A stretch of 57,549 nt of DNA from Gemmatimonadaceae bacterium (lineage in GTDB: Bacteria > Gemmatimonadota > Gemmatimonadetes > Gemmatimonadales > Gemmatimonadaceae): the NCBI GenBank assembly GCA_013361935.1, contig JABFXC010000001.1, positions 1 to 57,549 on the forward strand, given 5' to 3'. Both the position numbers and the translations under genes were made by a program. Shown one piece after another: positions 1-8,548 of this stretch; positions within the stretch are counted from its first letter, which is position 1; every line of letters begins with the position of its first letter. The notes under the pieces were generated by a model. The model was not told the origin of the DNA, made no database searches, and saw only the letters and a list, made by a program, of their open reading frames with translations.

Positions 1-7
1 GCGCCGT

Positions 8-280
8 GCGCGCCGTGCGCGCGGTATCGTGCGACGGGCGAGATCTCTGCCTTTCGCGGGGAGATCGGGAGGTGGGGAGGACTTCAGTGGGGAGGACGTC
101 CGTGGGGGACTTCGTTCAAACCGCTTCCGGCGCACGGCGCTCCTGCCTTCGAAGCTGAAGAAGGTTCAGCACGCGGGAAAGAAGGAATCTCTCCGTGCAG
201 TGCTCCCCACCTCCCGGCCTCCCCGCGAACGCAGAGATCCCGGAACGCGCAGGAAACCCGGCGCACGGCGCGCGCGTGCG
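8..280. repeat. Imperfect inverted-repeat element at the left edge (MITE-like)
   Basis: Bases 41-79 are nearly the reverse complement of 205-243; both arms carry GATCTCTGC and GGGAGGTGGGGAG. The match extends outward, more weakly, through GCGCGCCGTGCGC (8-20) and its complement near 262-275. About 125 bases separate the inner arms and hold no convincing gene. It lies 3' of the secreted Asp-rich protein encoded on the minus strand. No transposase is visible. The open frames crossing it look like chance frames in GC-rich DNA. The gap 281-396 holds nothing I recognise. Confidence 0.55.
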
Positions 281-396
281 GCGAGCAGTGCGGTGAGGTC
301 TGTGGAGGATCGAATGACGACGCCCGGCTCGCGCGGATCGCGCGGGCCGGGCGCCCAGCTTCGTGTCGCTGCACCAGGTCAGGTATCGACCGCCGC

Positions 397-1116
397 TCAG
401 CGGGTGACGGTGCGGACGAGCCGTCCCTTCTCGAAGAGCTGCACCGCATCGGCGCGGCCGTCGAGGTCACGGTCGACCCACCGCTGCACGAGCTGTCCCG
501 ACGGAGCGTACCACGCCGCCTGCGAGAGTCGTCCCCCCGCCGCGCGCGTCGTCCGCAGGTTCAGCGGCTGCGATCCGATCCAGCGCGAGACCTCCGCCGA
601 GCGCTGCCCCTTGGCCGCGGCGATCGCGCCGATCATGTCGGGAAGACTCATCCGGCCGGTCGAGCTGGTCGGATAGCGCGAGGGATAGCCCGTCGTCGGG
701 TAGCCGGTGGTCGGGTAGCGCGAGGGGTAGCCGCTCGTCTGCCCGCTCTGCGCGTCGTCGCAGATCGAGTCATAGTTGCGGTCGAAGCACTTCACGCCCT
801 TCCGCTCCTTGTTCTTGTAGTGGCCGTAGGCGTGGCCGCGGCCGTGCTTCCCCGGGCCGTCGTGATCGTCGTCGTGATCACGGTCGCGATCACGGTCGCG
901 ATCATGGTCCCGGTCGTCGTCGCGGTCGTCGTCGCGATCGTCATCACGATCATCGTCGCGGTCGTCATCGCGCGCGTTCCCGCTGCCATACACACCGCCG
1001 TACGAGCCGGCGCCCGACTGCGAGCGAGGGGTGAGATGCTTCTTCTGGGCGAGCACGGGCGACGCCGAGAGAATGAGCGCGCCGGCAACGACGATCGGAC
1101 GGAAGAATCGGGTCAT
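397..1116 (-). CDS. Secreted Asp/Arg-repeat protein, unknown function
   Basis: A 239-residue protein. I chose the ATG at 1116 because it opens directly into a Sec signal peptide ending in SPVLA, before QKKHLTPRS; the longer frame only adds 17 unlikely residues. After a Gly/Ser stretch comes a tandem DDDR/DRDHD run, then a GKHGRGHAYGHYKNK basic patch, a CFDRNYDSICDD segment with two cysteines, and YPTTGYPSRYP repeats. The C-terminal third has an RWVDRDLDGRADAVQLFE segment that resembles an Asp-rich calcium-type loop. The acidic repeat could bind cations, but that is inference. No family was recognised. The gap upstream (1117-1306) shows nothing clear. Confidence 0.75.
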   Translation of the reverse strand: MTRFFRPIVVAGALILSASPVLAQKKHLTPRSQSGAGSYGGVYGSGNARDDDRDDDRDDDRDDDRDDDRDHDRDRDRDRDHDDDHDGPGKHGRGHAYGHYKNKERKGVKCFDRNYDSICDDAQSGQTSGYPSRYPTTGYPTTGYPSRYPTSSTGRMSLPDMIGAIAAAKGQRSAEVSRWIGSQPLNLRTTRAAGGRLSQAAWYAPSGQLVQRWVDRDLDGRADAVQLFEKGRLVRTVTR

Positions 1117-1306
1117 GTGAGTTTCTCCGCGACTTGGTGGGCGCGTGCATCGCGCCTCGCCCACCATGAATGCAGAGCCCCGGCCATTCCCCGGCCCGCG
1201 CCGTCACACACGGCAACTCACATCACGGCAATCACTTGGCGCCCAACTCCAGGATCGTGACCCGCCGCACAACGTCCTGTTGCAGAGACGCCCGCTGTCC
1301 ACTCGC

Positions 1307-1400
1307 GGGGAGTACGGGAGTACGCAACAGCGACATGGCAGTGCCGTACTCCCGTACTCCCGTACTCCCGTACCCCGTACTCCCGTACCCCGTACTCCCT
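1307..1400. repeat. Octamer hairpin repeat, family A copy 1
   Basis: The left arm carries two GGGAGTAC units (to 1323). The core contains CATGGCAGT (1324-1345). The right arm is a run of GTACTCCC units with two GTACCCC variants, to 1399. The arms can pair into a long hairpin. The right end abuts the TAG stop (1399-1401) of the minus-strand ferritin-like gene. Related copies lie at 37140-37234 and 38242-38394, each also abutting the stop of a minus-strand gene. Confidence 0.85.
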
Positions 1401-2403
1401 AAAGCTGCGCCTCCAGCTTCGCCGGGTCGAAGTACGCGCGGAAGCGCTTGACGCGGCCGTCGGCCATCTCGACGACGCTCACGCCCGCGTACGTCACCGG
1501 GTGGCCGTGGATGCGGCCGGTGCTCGTCCACTCGAGCATCGCGGTGCCCTCGCGCTCCACGATGCGCGAGAAGTCGGAGTGGATCTCCTCGAAGCTGTCG
1601 CGGTAGGCGCGCCAGAAGTGGCGCGCGCCCTCGGCGCCACGGTGCGGCACGAGATCGTTCGGGTTGCTGATCTCCGCGCTCTCGTCGAAGAGGGAGACGA
1701 TCCCCTCGACGTCGCCCGACTCCTCGAGGGCGTGCAGCGCGGCGACGAAGCGCAGCGTGTCGCCCTTGCTCGCCGGTTCCTTCGCCGCGTCCGCGGTCCG
1801 CATCGAGTCGGCGACCACACGCTCGCCCGCGCTCTTCGCCGTGCCGACCACGCTTCCCACCGCGCGCATGAGGTCGCGCTCCGCGCGCTCGAGCGGGTCG
1901 GCGATGAACTTGTGCACCATCTCGATCGCGCTCGCCGCCGCGTGCTGCACGGTGCCCGCGCCGGCGCCGAGCTCCCTGAGCGTCTGCTCGACCCAGGCGT
2001 AGTGGCGCGTCTCGTCCTCCGCGGCGCGGGCGATCACGCTCTTCACGTCCTCGGGATAGTCCGTCTCCGCGGCGAAGCGGCGGTACTTGTCGCGCGCCTG
2101 TCCCTCGACGGCCTTGAAAGCGAGGAGCAGCGTCGCGTCGTTCCCCGCCGAGCCTAACGCCTGGACGACGAGCTTCAGCGCGCCCGTCGGGTGCGGAAGC
2201 TCCGTCGGCAGCCCGCCGCGCGCGCGCACGAGCGCGGCGAGCTCCTCGATGTGCCGCTTGTGATCGTTGCGGTACTGCACGAGCGCATCCCGGTACCGCT
2301 CGCTGCGAACGCGGTCGATGGCGACGGTGTAGGCCTCGACCGCGTCATGGTCGAGCTGCAGCAGATCGTTCAGGTCGGCGATGATGCCGGCGGTGTCGGG
2401 CAT
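1399..2403 (-). CDS. Ferritin-like (DUF2383/PA2169-type) domain fused to SnoaL-like domain
   Basis: A 334-residue protein. I chose the ATG at 2403 because GAGGA lies just upstream; the longer frame adds 44 basic residues. Residues 1-150 form a four-helix ferritin-like domain (LLQLDHDAVEAY; ARAAEDETRHYAWVEQ) of the DUF2383/PA2169 type. A hydrophilic linker follows. Residues about 215-334 look like an NTF2/SnoaL fold (VSLFDESAEISNPND; ARHFWRAYRDSFEEIHSDF; RFRAYFDP). The ferritin-like family is often stress-linked; the SnoaL fold binds small hydrophobic molecules. The substrate is unknown. The rare TTA leucine codon at 2152-2159 sits inside the CGTTAGGC octamer. The protein is probably cytoplasmic, since no signal peptide is seen. 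Confidence 0.8.
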   Translation of the reverse strand: MPDTAGIIADLNDLLQLDHDAVEAYTVAIDRVRSERYRDALVQYRNDHKRHIEELAALVRARGGLPTELPHPTGALKLVVQALGSAGNDATLLLAFKAVEGQARDKYRRFAAETDYPEDVKSVIARAAEDETRHYAWVEQTLRELGAGAGTVQHAAASAIEMVHKFIADPLERAERDLMRAVGSVVGTAKSAGERVVADSMRTADAAKEPASKGDTLRFVAALHALEESGDVEGIVSLFDESAEISNPNDLVPHRGAEGARHFWRAYRDSFEEIHSDFSRIVEREGTAMLEWTSTGRIHGHPVTYAGVSVVEMADGRVKRFRAYFDPAKLEAQL

Positions 2404-2591
2404 TGGTGGTCCTCGGTTGATCGTCGGATCGCCGGTGATCGGCGCGGCTGGCCGACGATGGGGCGCAATCCGCGTTCCCCCGTCTCTCCATCGGTGCCCG
2501 CGACCGCCATCCTCGTGATGCGGCGGCGCGCGCATGCGACGTGCAGCGCTGTCCTGCGGCTCCCACTACCGACCCCGAGCATCCCGCCCTC

Positions 2592-3089
2592 ATGAACAGC
2601 TCCGCCCTGACGCCGGGCACGCCCGCGCCCGACTTCACACTCCATGCGACCCCCGACCAGACGGTGTCGCTCTCCGACTTCCGCGGGCAGAACGTCGTGC
2701 TCGTCTTCTATCCCGCGGACTGGAGTCCGGTCTGCGGCGATCAGATCGCGCTCTACAACCAGATTCTCCCCGAGTTCCGCCGGCTCGGCGCGGAGCCGGT
2801 CGGGATCTCCGTCGACGGGGTGTGGTGTCACCGCGCCTTCAGCGAGAACCGCCACCTGCACTTCCCGCTGCTCGCGGACTTCGAGCCGAAGGGAGAGGTC
2901 GCGCGACGCTATGGCGTCTATCGCGAGAAGGAGGGCACCACCGAGCGGGCGCTCTTCGTCGTCGACGGCGAAGGGGTCATCCGCTGGAGCTACGTCTCTC
3001 CCGTCGGCGTGAACCCCGGCGCCGACGGGATCCTCGAGGCACTCGAAGGGATGCAGTCCGGGGCGCAGACGGCGGGCGCGGGCCGATGA
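2592..3089 (+). CDS. Peroxiredoxin (AhpC/TSA family)
   Basis: A 165-residue thiol peroxidase of the thioredoxin fold. The start at 2592 gives MNSSALTPGTPAPDFTL, the usual N-terminus of the family. The peroxidatic cysteine is C48 in PADWSPVCGD, with Ser in place of the common Thr. A second cysteine, C79 in DGVWCHRAF, could act as the resolving residue, but this spacing is unlike classical PrxQ. The enzyme would reduce H2O2 or organic peroxides in the cytoplasm. Its TGA overlaps the ATG of the DsbA-like gene by four bases, so the two are probably one transcript, with the downstream thiol protein as a possible reductant partner (inference). Confidence 0.9.
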   Translation: MNSSALTPGTPAPDFTLHATPDQTVSLSDFRGQNVVLVFYPADWSPVCGDQIALYNQILPEFRRLGAEPVGISVDGVWCHRAFSENRHLHFPLLADFEPKGEVARRYGVYREKEGTTERALFVVDGEGVIRWSYVSPVGVNPGADGILEALEGMQSGAQTAGAGR

Positions 3090-3643
3090 GCCGCCTCACT
3101 CCTCCCGTCGGCGCGGACGACCACGCGCTCGGCCCGGCCGATGCGCCGGTGACGCTCGTCGAGTACGGCGACTACGAGTGTCCGCACTGCGGCCGCGCGG
3201 CGCCGATCGTCGAGCGCGTGGTGCGGCGCTTCGGCGACCGGCTGCGCTTCGTATTCCGCAACTTCCCGCTCACCGAGATGCACCCGCACGCCGAGCACGC
3301 GGCCGAGGCGGCGGAGTCCGCGGGCGCGCACGGCGGGGAACGCGGCTTCTGGGCGATGCACCACGCGATCTACGCGCACCAGCAGGACGGACCCGACGCG
3401 CTCGGCGACGCGCGGCTCGCCGAGTACGCGGGCGAGCTCGGGCTCGACGGCCGCGCGGTGCTGGCCGACGTCCGCGCCGAGCGTTCCGCCGAGCGCATCC
3501 AGAGCGACTTCATGAGCGGCGTGCGGAGCGGAGTGAACGGCACGCCGACCTTCTTCATCAACGGCCGCCGCTTCGACGAGGCCTGGGACGATGAGGGACT
3601 GAGCGCGGCGATCGAGCGGGCGGGGGCCAGGGGCCAGGCGTAA
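3086..3643 (+). CDS. DsbA/FrnE-type thioredoxin-domain protein
   Basis: A 185-residue thiol oxidoreductase with the redox motif C32-P-H-C35 in YGDYECPHCG. The cis-proline motif NGTPTFFING lies near residue 153. There is no signal peptide, so it is likely cytoplasmic, unlike classical DsbA. It starts by ATGA overlap with the peroxiredoxin gene. The last residues (GARGQA) and the TAA stop are encoded by one arm of a family B palindrome (3622-3668), so a repeat element appears to have reset the C-terminus. The substrate is unknown; reduction of the adjacent peroxiredoxin is a reasonable guess. Confidence 0.88.
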   Translation: MSRLTPPVGADDHALGPADAPVTLVEYGDYECPHCGRAAPIVERVVRRFGDRLRFVFRNFPLTEMHPHAEHAAEAAESAGAHGGERGFWAMHHAIYAHQQDGPDALGDARLAEYAGELGLDGRAVLADVRAERSAERIQSDFMSGVRSGVNGTPTFFINGRRFDEAWDDEGLSAAIERAGARGQA

Positions 3644-3668
3644 GGAACGGCGTCGACCGCGGTTCCTC
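3622..3668. repeat. Family B palindrome, copy 1 (partial)
   Basis: The left arm GGGGCCAGGGGCCAGGCG is followed by AAGGAAC, a GGCGTCGACC core and GGTTCC. The right arm is largely lost. It contains the TAA stop of the DsbA-like gene. Other copies lie at 5309, 8940, 15987, 24333 and 36702. Confidence 0.8.
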
Positions 3669-3814
3669 CGCTCGGTGACGGCCCCGATAAGACGCAGCAA
3701 AGAGCTGGGTGAGACCGCGCGCCTAACCTCGTCCGCCAGGTTGGGCGCGGCCGAGAAGTGCGCACGCCTTCACGTCCGGATGCCGCGCTCCGGACTCTCA
3801 TGGCGGAGGTCTCC

Positions 3815-5296
3815 ATGCACACGCCCGCTCGCGTTTCCCTGTCGGCGCTCGTCGTCTCCCTGATCTCGGTCGCGTGCGCGGACGGCTCGCGATCGCTCGC
3901 TCCCGCGGCGGACCGCAGGCCGGCGGCCGAGGTGTCCGCCGACACCGACGGCGGCCGCTATCTCGTGCTCTTCCGTGCCGAGGAGGTTCCTCCCGGGTTC
4001 GCGGACGACGTCGCGCGTCTCGGGGGACGGCTCACGCGATCCCTCGACGAGATCGGCGTCGCGACCATCGAGGGTCTGGATGCGGATCGACTGGCGGACC
4101 TGCGGGCCGACGACCGCATCGAGAGCGTCGAGGCGGTCGCGACGGCCGAGCAGGATATCTCGATGGACGCCGACGATCCCGGACCGCCCGACGGCGCGGG
4201 CGACGCGCTCCCGCGCGACGCGGGGAGCGGCACGTCGCCGACGCTCGCGACGCTCTACGCCCATCAGTGGAACCTTCGCGCGGTTCACGCCGACGACGCC
4301 TGGGCCGCGGGCTACCTCGGCTGGGACAAGGCGCGCGTCGCGATCATGGACTCGGGGATCGACTACCTGAACCCCGAGCTTGCCGGACTCGTCGACATGG
4401 AGAGCTCCGCCTCCTTCTCGGATGACGACGCGGAGACGAAGGCGCAGTATCCCGACCGCGAAGTGTGGACCGATCGCTTCTGGCACGGTACGGCGGACGC
4501 CTCGCTGGTCGCGAGCGCGGGACGCCAGCTCGCGGGAGTGAATCAGCAGGTGACGCTGATCGCGGTGAAGGTCGTGAACGCGCGCGGGGTCCTCGCCGGC
4601 GACGGGCTCGCCGGCATCTACTGGGCGGTGAAGCAGCGCGCCGACGTCATGAGCTTCGCCGGTGGCATCAGCGTCGATACCGTCGCGTCCAACACGCTGT
4701 ATCACGCGTACGTCCGCGCCTTCGAGTACGCGTGGCGGAAGGGAGTCGTCTCGGTCACGCCCGGGGGAGACGGCGGGGGGAATCATGACGTCGCACGCCA
4801 GCGGGGGCGTCTCGGCATTCCCTGCGCCGCGCCGCACGTGATCTGCGTGTCGCTCACCGCGCCGCTCACGGACGATCCCGTCGATCCCGATCACGTGCTG
4901 CCGACCAACGGCTTCGGCTCGGACATCACCGTCGCCGCGCCGGGCGGGAACGCGGCGTTCGTGAACTCGCGGATCTGGCTCACCTGCACGACCTCGCCCG
5001 GGCCCGCGCTCCCGACGCCGCCGCAATGCCGGCCCGGCCAGCCCGCGTACAGCGGCATCGTGCGCGGCGCGGGGACGAGCTGGTCCTCGGCGACCGTCGC
5101 CGGCCTCGCGGCGATGCTCGTGACGAAGTACGGCCACAACCATCCCGACCTGATCCGCCAGCGGATCATCGAGAGCGCCGACGATCTCGGCGCGCCGGGG
5201 CAGGATCCGTATTACGGGTGGGGGCGGGTGAACGTCGCCCGCGCGCTCGACGTCCCGATCCGCCGCGGGCGGGACGGAGAGGCGGGGCAGCGTTAG
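3815..5296 (+). CDS. Subtilase (S8) family lipoprotein protease
   Basis: A 493-residue secreted serine protease. The ATG at 3815 is preceded by GGAGG (3804-3808) at good spacing and opens into a signal peptide with lipobox ISVAC21. Residues about 45-110 (RYLVLFRAEEVPPGF onward) look like an inhibitor I9-type propeptide. The triad is visible: D179 in IMDSGID, H224 in FWHGT, S422 in GTSWSS. The segment where the oxyanion Asn of an AAGN motif would sit reads TPGGDGGGN, and the residue after the GTSxS serine is Ala, not Pro, so it is a divergent member. Anchored in the envelope, it probably degrades proteins. The TAG stop lies inside the CGTTAGGC octamer (5291-5298). It converges on the next gene across a family B palindrome. 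Confidence 0.87.
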   Translation: MHTPARVSLSALVVSLISVACADGSRSLAPAADRRPAAEVSADTDGGRYLVLFRAEEVPPGFADDVARLGGRLTRSLDEIGVATIEGLDADRLADLRADDRIESVEAVATAEQDISMDADDPGPPDGAGDALPRDAGSGTSPTLATLYAHQWNLRAVHADDAWAAGYLGWDKARVAIMDSGIDYLNPELAGLVDMESSASFSDDDAETKAQYPDREVWTDRFWHGTADASLVASAGRQLAGVNQQVTLIAVKVVNARGVLAGDGLAGIYWAVKQRADVMSFAGGISVDTVASNTLYHAYVRAFEYAWRKGVVSVTPGGDGGGNHDVARQRGRLGIPCAAPHVICVSLTAPLTDDPVDPDHVLPTNGFGSDITVAAPGGNAAFVNSRIWLTCTTSPGPALPTPPQCRPGQPAYSGIVRGAGTSWSSATVAGLAAMLVTKYGHNHPDLIRQRIIESADDLGAPGQDPYYGWGRVNVARALDVPIRRGRDGEAGQR

Positions 5297-5308
5297 GCAG
5301 TGAGAGAA

Positions 5309-5383
5309 GGGGCCAGGGGCCGGGCGGAAGGGACTGCGTCACCTGCAGTCGACGCTGTTCCTGACGCCTGGCCCCTGGCCCCC
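5309..5383. repeat. Family B palindrome, copy 2
   Basis: GGGGCCAGGGGCCGGGCGGA, then a CTGCAGTCGACGC core, then GTTCCTGACGCCTGGCCCC and GGCCCC. It fills the gap between two convergent genes and could act as a bidirectional terminator. A CGTTAGGC octamer at each gene end flanks it (5291-5298 and 5392-5399). Confidence 0.88.
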
Positions 5384-5393
5384 GCCGTACCGC

Positions 5394-6794
5394 CTAACGG
5401 CGCGCCGCGACCTGCTGCTTCCCGTTCTGCGCGCCGTACGTCACCCGGTAGATCCGGCCGCCGAGGTCGTCGGAGACGTAGAGCGAGCCGTCGGGGCCCT
5501 GGGCGATGCCGACTGCGCGATGCTTCACCGTGCCCGGCTGCACCTGATCGGCCGGCACCTGCGCGAAGTCGTCGATGAAGATCTCCATGTCGCCGTGCGC
5601 CTTTCCCCCGTCGAGCGGCTGGAAGACCACGCGGCTCGGCGCCTGCTGCTCGGGGGCGCGGTTCCACGAGCCGTGGAAGACGATGAACGCGCCCTTCTTG
5701 TACTTGTCGGCGAGCTGGTTGCCCGTGTAGAAGAAGAGATCCATCGGCGCCCAGTGCCCGCCGAAGGTCGCGACCGACTCCTTCTTGTCCTTGCAGCGGT
5801 CGTCCTTCTTCCCGTCGCCGCCGTACTCCGGCGCGTCGACGAGCTTCTTCTGATCGACCGCGTAGTAGCAGTATGGCCAGCCGAAGTCGTCACCCTGGTT
5901 CACCTGCACCAGCTCCTCGGCCGGGTTCTCCGCCTGGTACTTCGGGTCGGGGAACTTGCTCTTCCAGTAGTCGAAGAGGCCGTCGCGCCCATGCTGCGTC
6001 GCCCAGAGCTTGCCGTCGGCGGGGTCGATGGCGAGCCCCATCCCGTTGCGCAGCCCGGTCGCGAAGCGCGCGTTCGGCGAGAACGTCTGCCCCGTCTTGT
6101 TCGCGTCGAACTTCCAGATTCCGGCGCGAGTGCGCAGCTCGGTGCAGGGATCGGTGCCCGGCATGTCCGGCGTGCGGTCCTTCGGCTGGCAGGCGTTGGT
6201 GGCCGAGCCGACGTTCACGTACATCGCCCCGTTCTGGTCGATGACGAAGTTGCGCGAGCGGTGCCCGGGGCTGAGCGGAAGCCCGCTGACCACGGTCTGC
6301 GGCTGCCCCTTCGGGACGACGCTCGTCGAGTCGAGCGGGAAGCGGACGATCTTCGTCCCCTCGTCGACGTAGAGCATGTTCCTGTAGATCCCGATCCCCG
6401 TGTTCCCCGTGCCGGGGATGCGCTCGATGACGTCGGCCTTGCCGTCGCCGGTGGTGTCGCGCATGGCGACGACCGCCGAGGACGCCTTCGGCTCGGGCTG
6501 TCCGCCGATCTGCTTCTCGGGCGAAGGCTTCGTCCCTTCGAGCGCGACGTACACGACGCCGTTAGGCGCGACGACGAGGTGGCGCGCCGGGCCGACGCTG
6601 TCGGCGAAGACCGTCGCGCAGAAGCCCGCCGCGAGCTTGAGCTGCGTGTCGTTGTTAGGGCAGCTCGCGGCGACGTTTCCGTTCGCCGTGCCCGAGGCCG
6701 TCGTGTCGGTGTTCGCGTTGTCGCCCTTGCTGCACGCGGCGAGCGCGGCGGCGGCGAGCATGCTCGTGGTGAGCCAGTGCCTGGTGAAGGTCAT
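5394..6794 (-). CDS. Sorbosone/glucose dehydrogenase-like beta-propeller lipoprotein
   Basis: A 466-residue secreted protein. The ATG at 6794 opens into a signal peptide with lipobox LAAC. The rest is a six-bladed beta-propeller of the soluble PQQ glucose dehydrogenase / L-sorbosone dehydrogenase type: GLPLSPGHRSRNFVID, FATGLRNGMGLAIDP, WATQHGRDGLFD, DDFGWPYCYY, FIVFHGSWNRAP and a closing GPDGSLYVSDDLGGRIYRV. It would oxidise a sugar or aldose at the cell surface with PQQ; cofactor use is inferred from the family. Cysteines in AACQPK, DPCTEL and WPYCYY may form disulfides. The gene is divergent from the lipase maturation factor gene. The TAG stop sits in the CGTTAGGC octamer. Confidence 0.87.
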   Translation of the reverse strand: MTFTRHWLTTSMLAAAALAACSKGDNANTDTTASGTANGNVAASCPNNDTQLKLAAGFCATVFADSVGPARHLVVAPNGVVYVALEGTKPSPEKQIGGQPEPKASSAVVAMRDTTGDGKADVIERIPGTGNTGIGIYRNMLYVDEGTKIVRFPLDSTSVVPKGQPQTVVSGLPLSPGHRSRNFVIDQNGAMYVNVGSATNACQPKDRTPDMPGTDPCTELRTRAGIWKFDANKTGQTFSPNARFATGLRNGMGLAIDPADGKLWATQHGRDGLFDYWKSKFPDPKYQAENPAEELVQVNQGDDFGWPYCYYAVDQKKLVDAPEYGGDGKKDDRCKDKKESVATFGGHWAPMDLFFYTGNQLADKYKKGAFIVFHGSWNRAPEQQAPSRVVFQPLDGGKAHGDMEIFIDDFAQVPADQVQPGTVKHRAVGIAQGPDGSLYVSDDLGGRIYRVTYGAQNGKQQVAARR

Positions 6795-6956
6795 GCCCCG
6801 TTCTCTCGTGTGGATGGATGGACGAACGTCTGCTCCGGCCCCGATCGGGCGGCTGCAAAGGGTGCGGCACCGCACGATGCGAGCCGGAGCGGAGATCGCC
6901 CAGCGAGCCCACCCGCGACCCCACCCTCGCGCACGCCCATTGCCTGCTCCACCGGC

Positions 6957-8408
6957 ATGCTCTGGCCCCGCTGGCTCTTCCTGCGCGCCCTCGGGCTCGT
7001 CTTCCTCTCGGCCTTTTACGCGCTCGTCTTCCAGGTTCGCGGGCTGATCGGCGAGCGCGGAATCCTCCCCGCGGGCGATTACCTCCACGAGCTCGCCGTC
7101 GCGGTCCCAGGCGTGCGCCACCTCTGGTACGCGCCGACGCTGTTCTGGGCGGGCGCGGGCGACCGCGCCCTCATGCTCGTCGTCGCGCTCGGGCTCGTCG
7201 CGTCGATCCTCCTCGCGCTGAACGTCGCGCCGAGGATCGCCGTCGCGGTCTGCACTCTCTGCTTCCTCTCCTGCATCGCCGTGCTCCAGGATTTCTCGGC
7301 GTACCAGTCGGACGGGATGCTCCTCGAGGCCGGCTTCATCTCGATCTTCTTCGCGCCGCGCGGGACGAGACCGCGGCTCGGGGCGCACGATCCGCCCTCG
7401 CCGATCAGCCTCTTCATGCTCCGCTGGGAGTGGTTCCGGATCTACTTCGAGTCCGGCGTCGTCAAGCTGGCGAGCGGCGATCCGCACTGGCGGAATCTCA
7501 CGGCGATGGACCAGTACTACGAGAACGGGCCCCTCCCCGCCTGGCCCGGATGGTACGTGCAGCAGCTGATGCCGCACTGGTATCACGCGGCGACCGCGCT
7601 GCTGACGCTCGTCGTCGAGCTGGGCGTGGTCTGGGCGCTCTTCCTGCCGCGCCGCTTCCGCGTCGCCTGCTTCGCGATCGTGACGGCGCTGCAGATGGGG
7701 ATCATCGCGACGGCGAACTACGCGTTCCTCAACTATCTCGTGCTCGTCCTCGGCGTCCTCCTGCTCGACGACGAGGCGTTCGCGTGGCTCTTCCGGCGGA
7801 GCGTGCCCGTCGTCGCGGCGGTGCGGCGGGCGACGTGGGCGACGTGGGGGGAGCGCGTCGTCCTCGGCTGGGTTTTTCTCGCCACGCTCGCGCCGGTGCT
7901 CGGGATGCTCGGGCTCGCGCCGCTGCTCATCCCCGCGCGCACGCTCGAGCCGTTCCGGATCGCGAACAGCTATGGCCTGTTCGCGAACATGACGGAGGCG
8001 CGCTACGAGATCGAGTTCCAGGGCTCGCGCGACGGCGTGAGCTGGCGGACGTACCACTTCCGCTACAAGCCGCAGGATCCGATGGAGCGCCCGGGGATCT
8101 ACGCGCCGTACCAGCCGCGCTTCGACTGGAACCTCTGGTTCGCGTCGCTGGGTCCGTGGCGGGAGTCGCCGTGGGTCGTGATCGCGCAGGAGCGGCTCAT
8201 CGAGGGGAGCCCGACGGTGCTCGCGCTCTTCCGCGACAATCCGTTTCCCGGCGCGCCCCCGACGCAGGTGCGCACCGTCCTCTGGCGCTACTGGTTCACG
8301 GACGCGGCGACGAGGCGGCGCACGGGCGCGTGGTGGCGGCGCGAGGAGATCGGCCCCTTCGCGGGGACCCTCGGGAAAACAATTGAAGGCGGCTACGCGC
8401 TGCACTGA
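6957..8408 (+). CDS. Lipase maturation factor-like membrane protein
   Basis: A 483-residue integral membrane protein with several hydrophobic segments between residues 10 and 330. A soluble tail carries ARYEIEFQGSRDGVSWRTY and FRYKPQDPMERPG, typical of the LMF1/LMF2 family. In animals LMF1 helps fold lipases in the ER; the role of bacterial homologues is poorly known, so folding of secreted enzymes is only a suggestion. I chose the ATG at 6957 because it leads straight into a membrane segment (MLWPRWLFLRALGL). The 162-base gap to the divergent sugar dehydrogenase gene must hold both promoters. The very long overlapping frame on the opposite strand is a GC-bias shadow. Confidence 0.85.
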   Translation: MLWPRWLFLRALGLVFLSAFYALVFQVRGLIGERGILPAGDYLHELAVAVPGVRHLWYAPTLFWAGAGDRALMLVVALGLVASILLALNVAPRIAVAVCTLCFLSCIAVLQDFSAYQSDGMLLEAGFISIFFAPRGTRPRLGAHDPPSPISLFMLRWEWFRIYFESGVVKLASGDPHWRNLTAMDQYYENGPLPAWPGWYVQQLMPHWYHAATALLTLVVELGVVWALFLPRRFRVACFAIVTALQMGIIATANYAFLNYLVLVLGVLLLDDEAFAWLFRRSVPVVAAVRRATWATWGERVVLGWVFLATLAPVLGMLGLAPLLIPARTLEPFRIANSYGLFANMTEARYEIEFQGSRDGVSWRTYHFRYKPQDPMERPGIYAPYQPRFDWNLWFASLGPWRESPWVVIAQERLIEGSPTVLALFRDNPFPGAPPTQVRTVLWRYWFTDAATRRRTGAWWRREEIGPFAGTLGKTIEGGYALH

Positions 8409-8548
8409 CAGGTAAGGATTTCGCGAATACCATGGCCTTCGCGCGCGCCGCCGTGTAAAATCGCGCCGACCGTGCGTTCGTGATCGCGCGACCCCTGGAC
8501 CGGCGCCGCCGCCGAGTCGGCCATCAGCCAGCGACCGAAGACTCGACC

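Noticed and set aside
29..676. Possible genes at the left edge on either strand
   Set aside because: They overlap the inverted-repeat element and the secreted protein gene, and the translations are low-complexity Arg/Ser/Pro without motifs.
5291..5399. Integron attC site suggested by GTTAGGC and GCCTAAC around a palindrome
   Set aside because: GTTAGGC resembles the attC core GTTRRRY, but the two cores are in the order GTTAGGC...GCCTAAC, not RYYYAAC...GTTRRRY, most copies of the motif lie singly inside genes, and no integron integrase is visible.
5520..8408. Very long frames on one strand opposite or out of phase with the sugar dehydrogenase and lipase maturation factor genes
   Set aside because: Arg/Ala/Pro-rich translations with no motifs; only the parts 5394-6794 (minus) and 6957-8408 (plus) encode recognisable proteins. 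These are GC-bias shadows.
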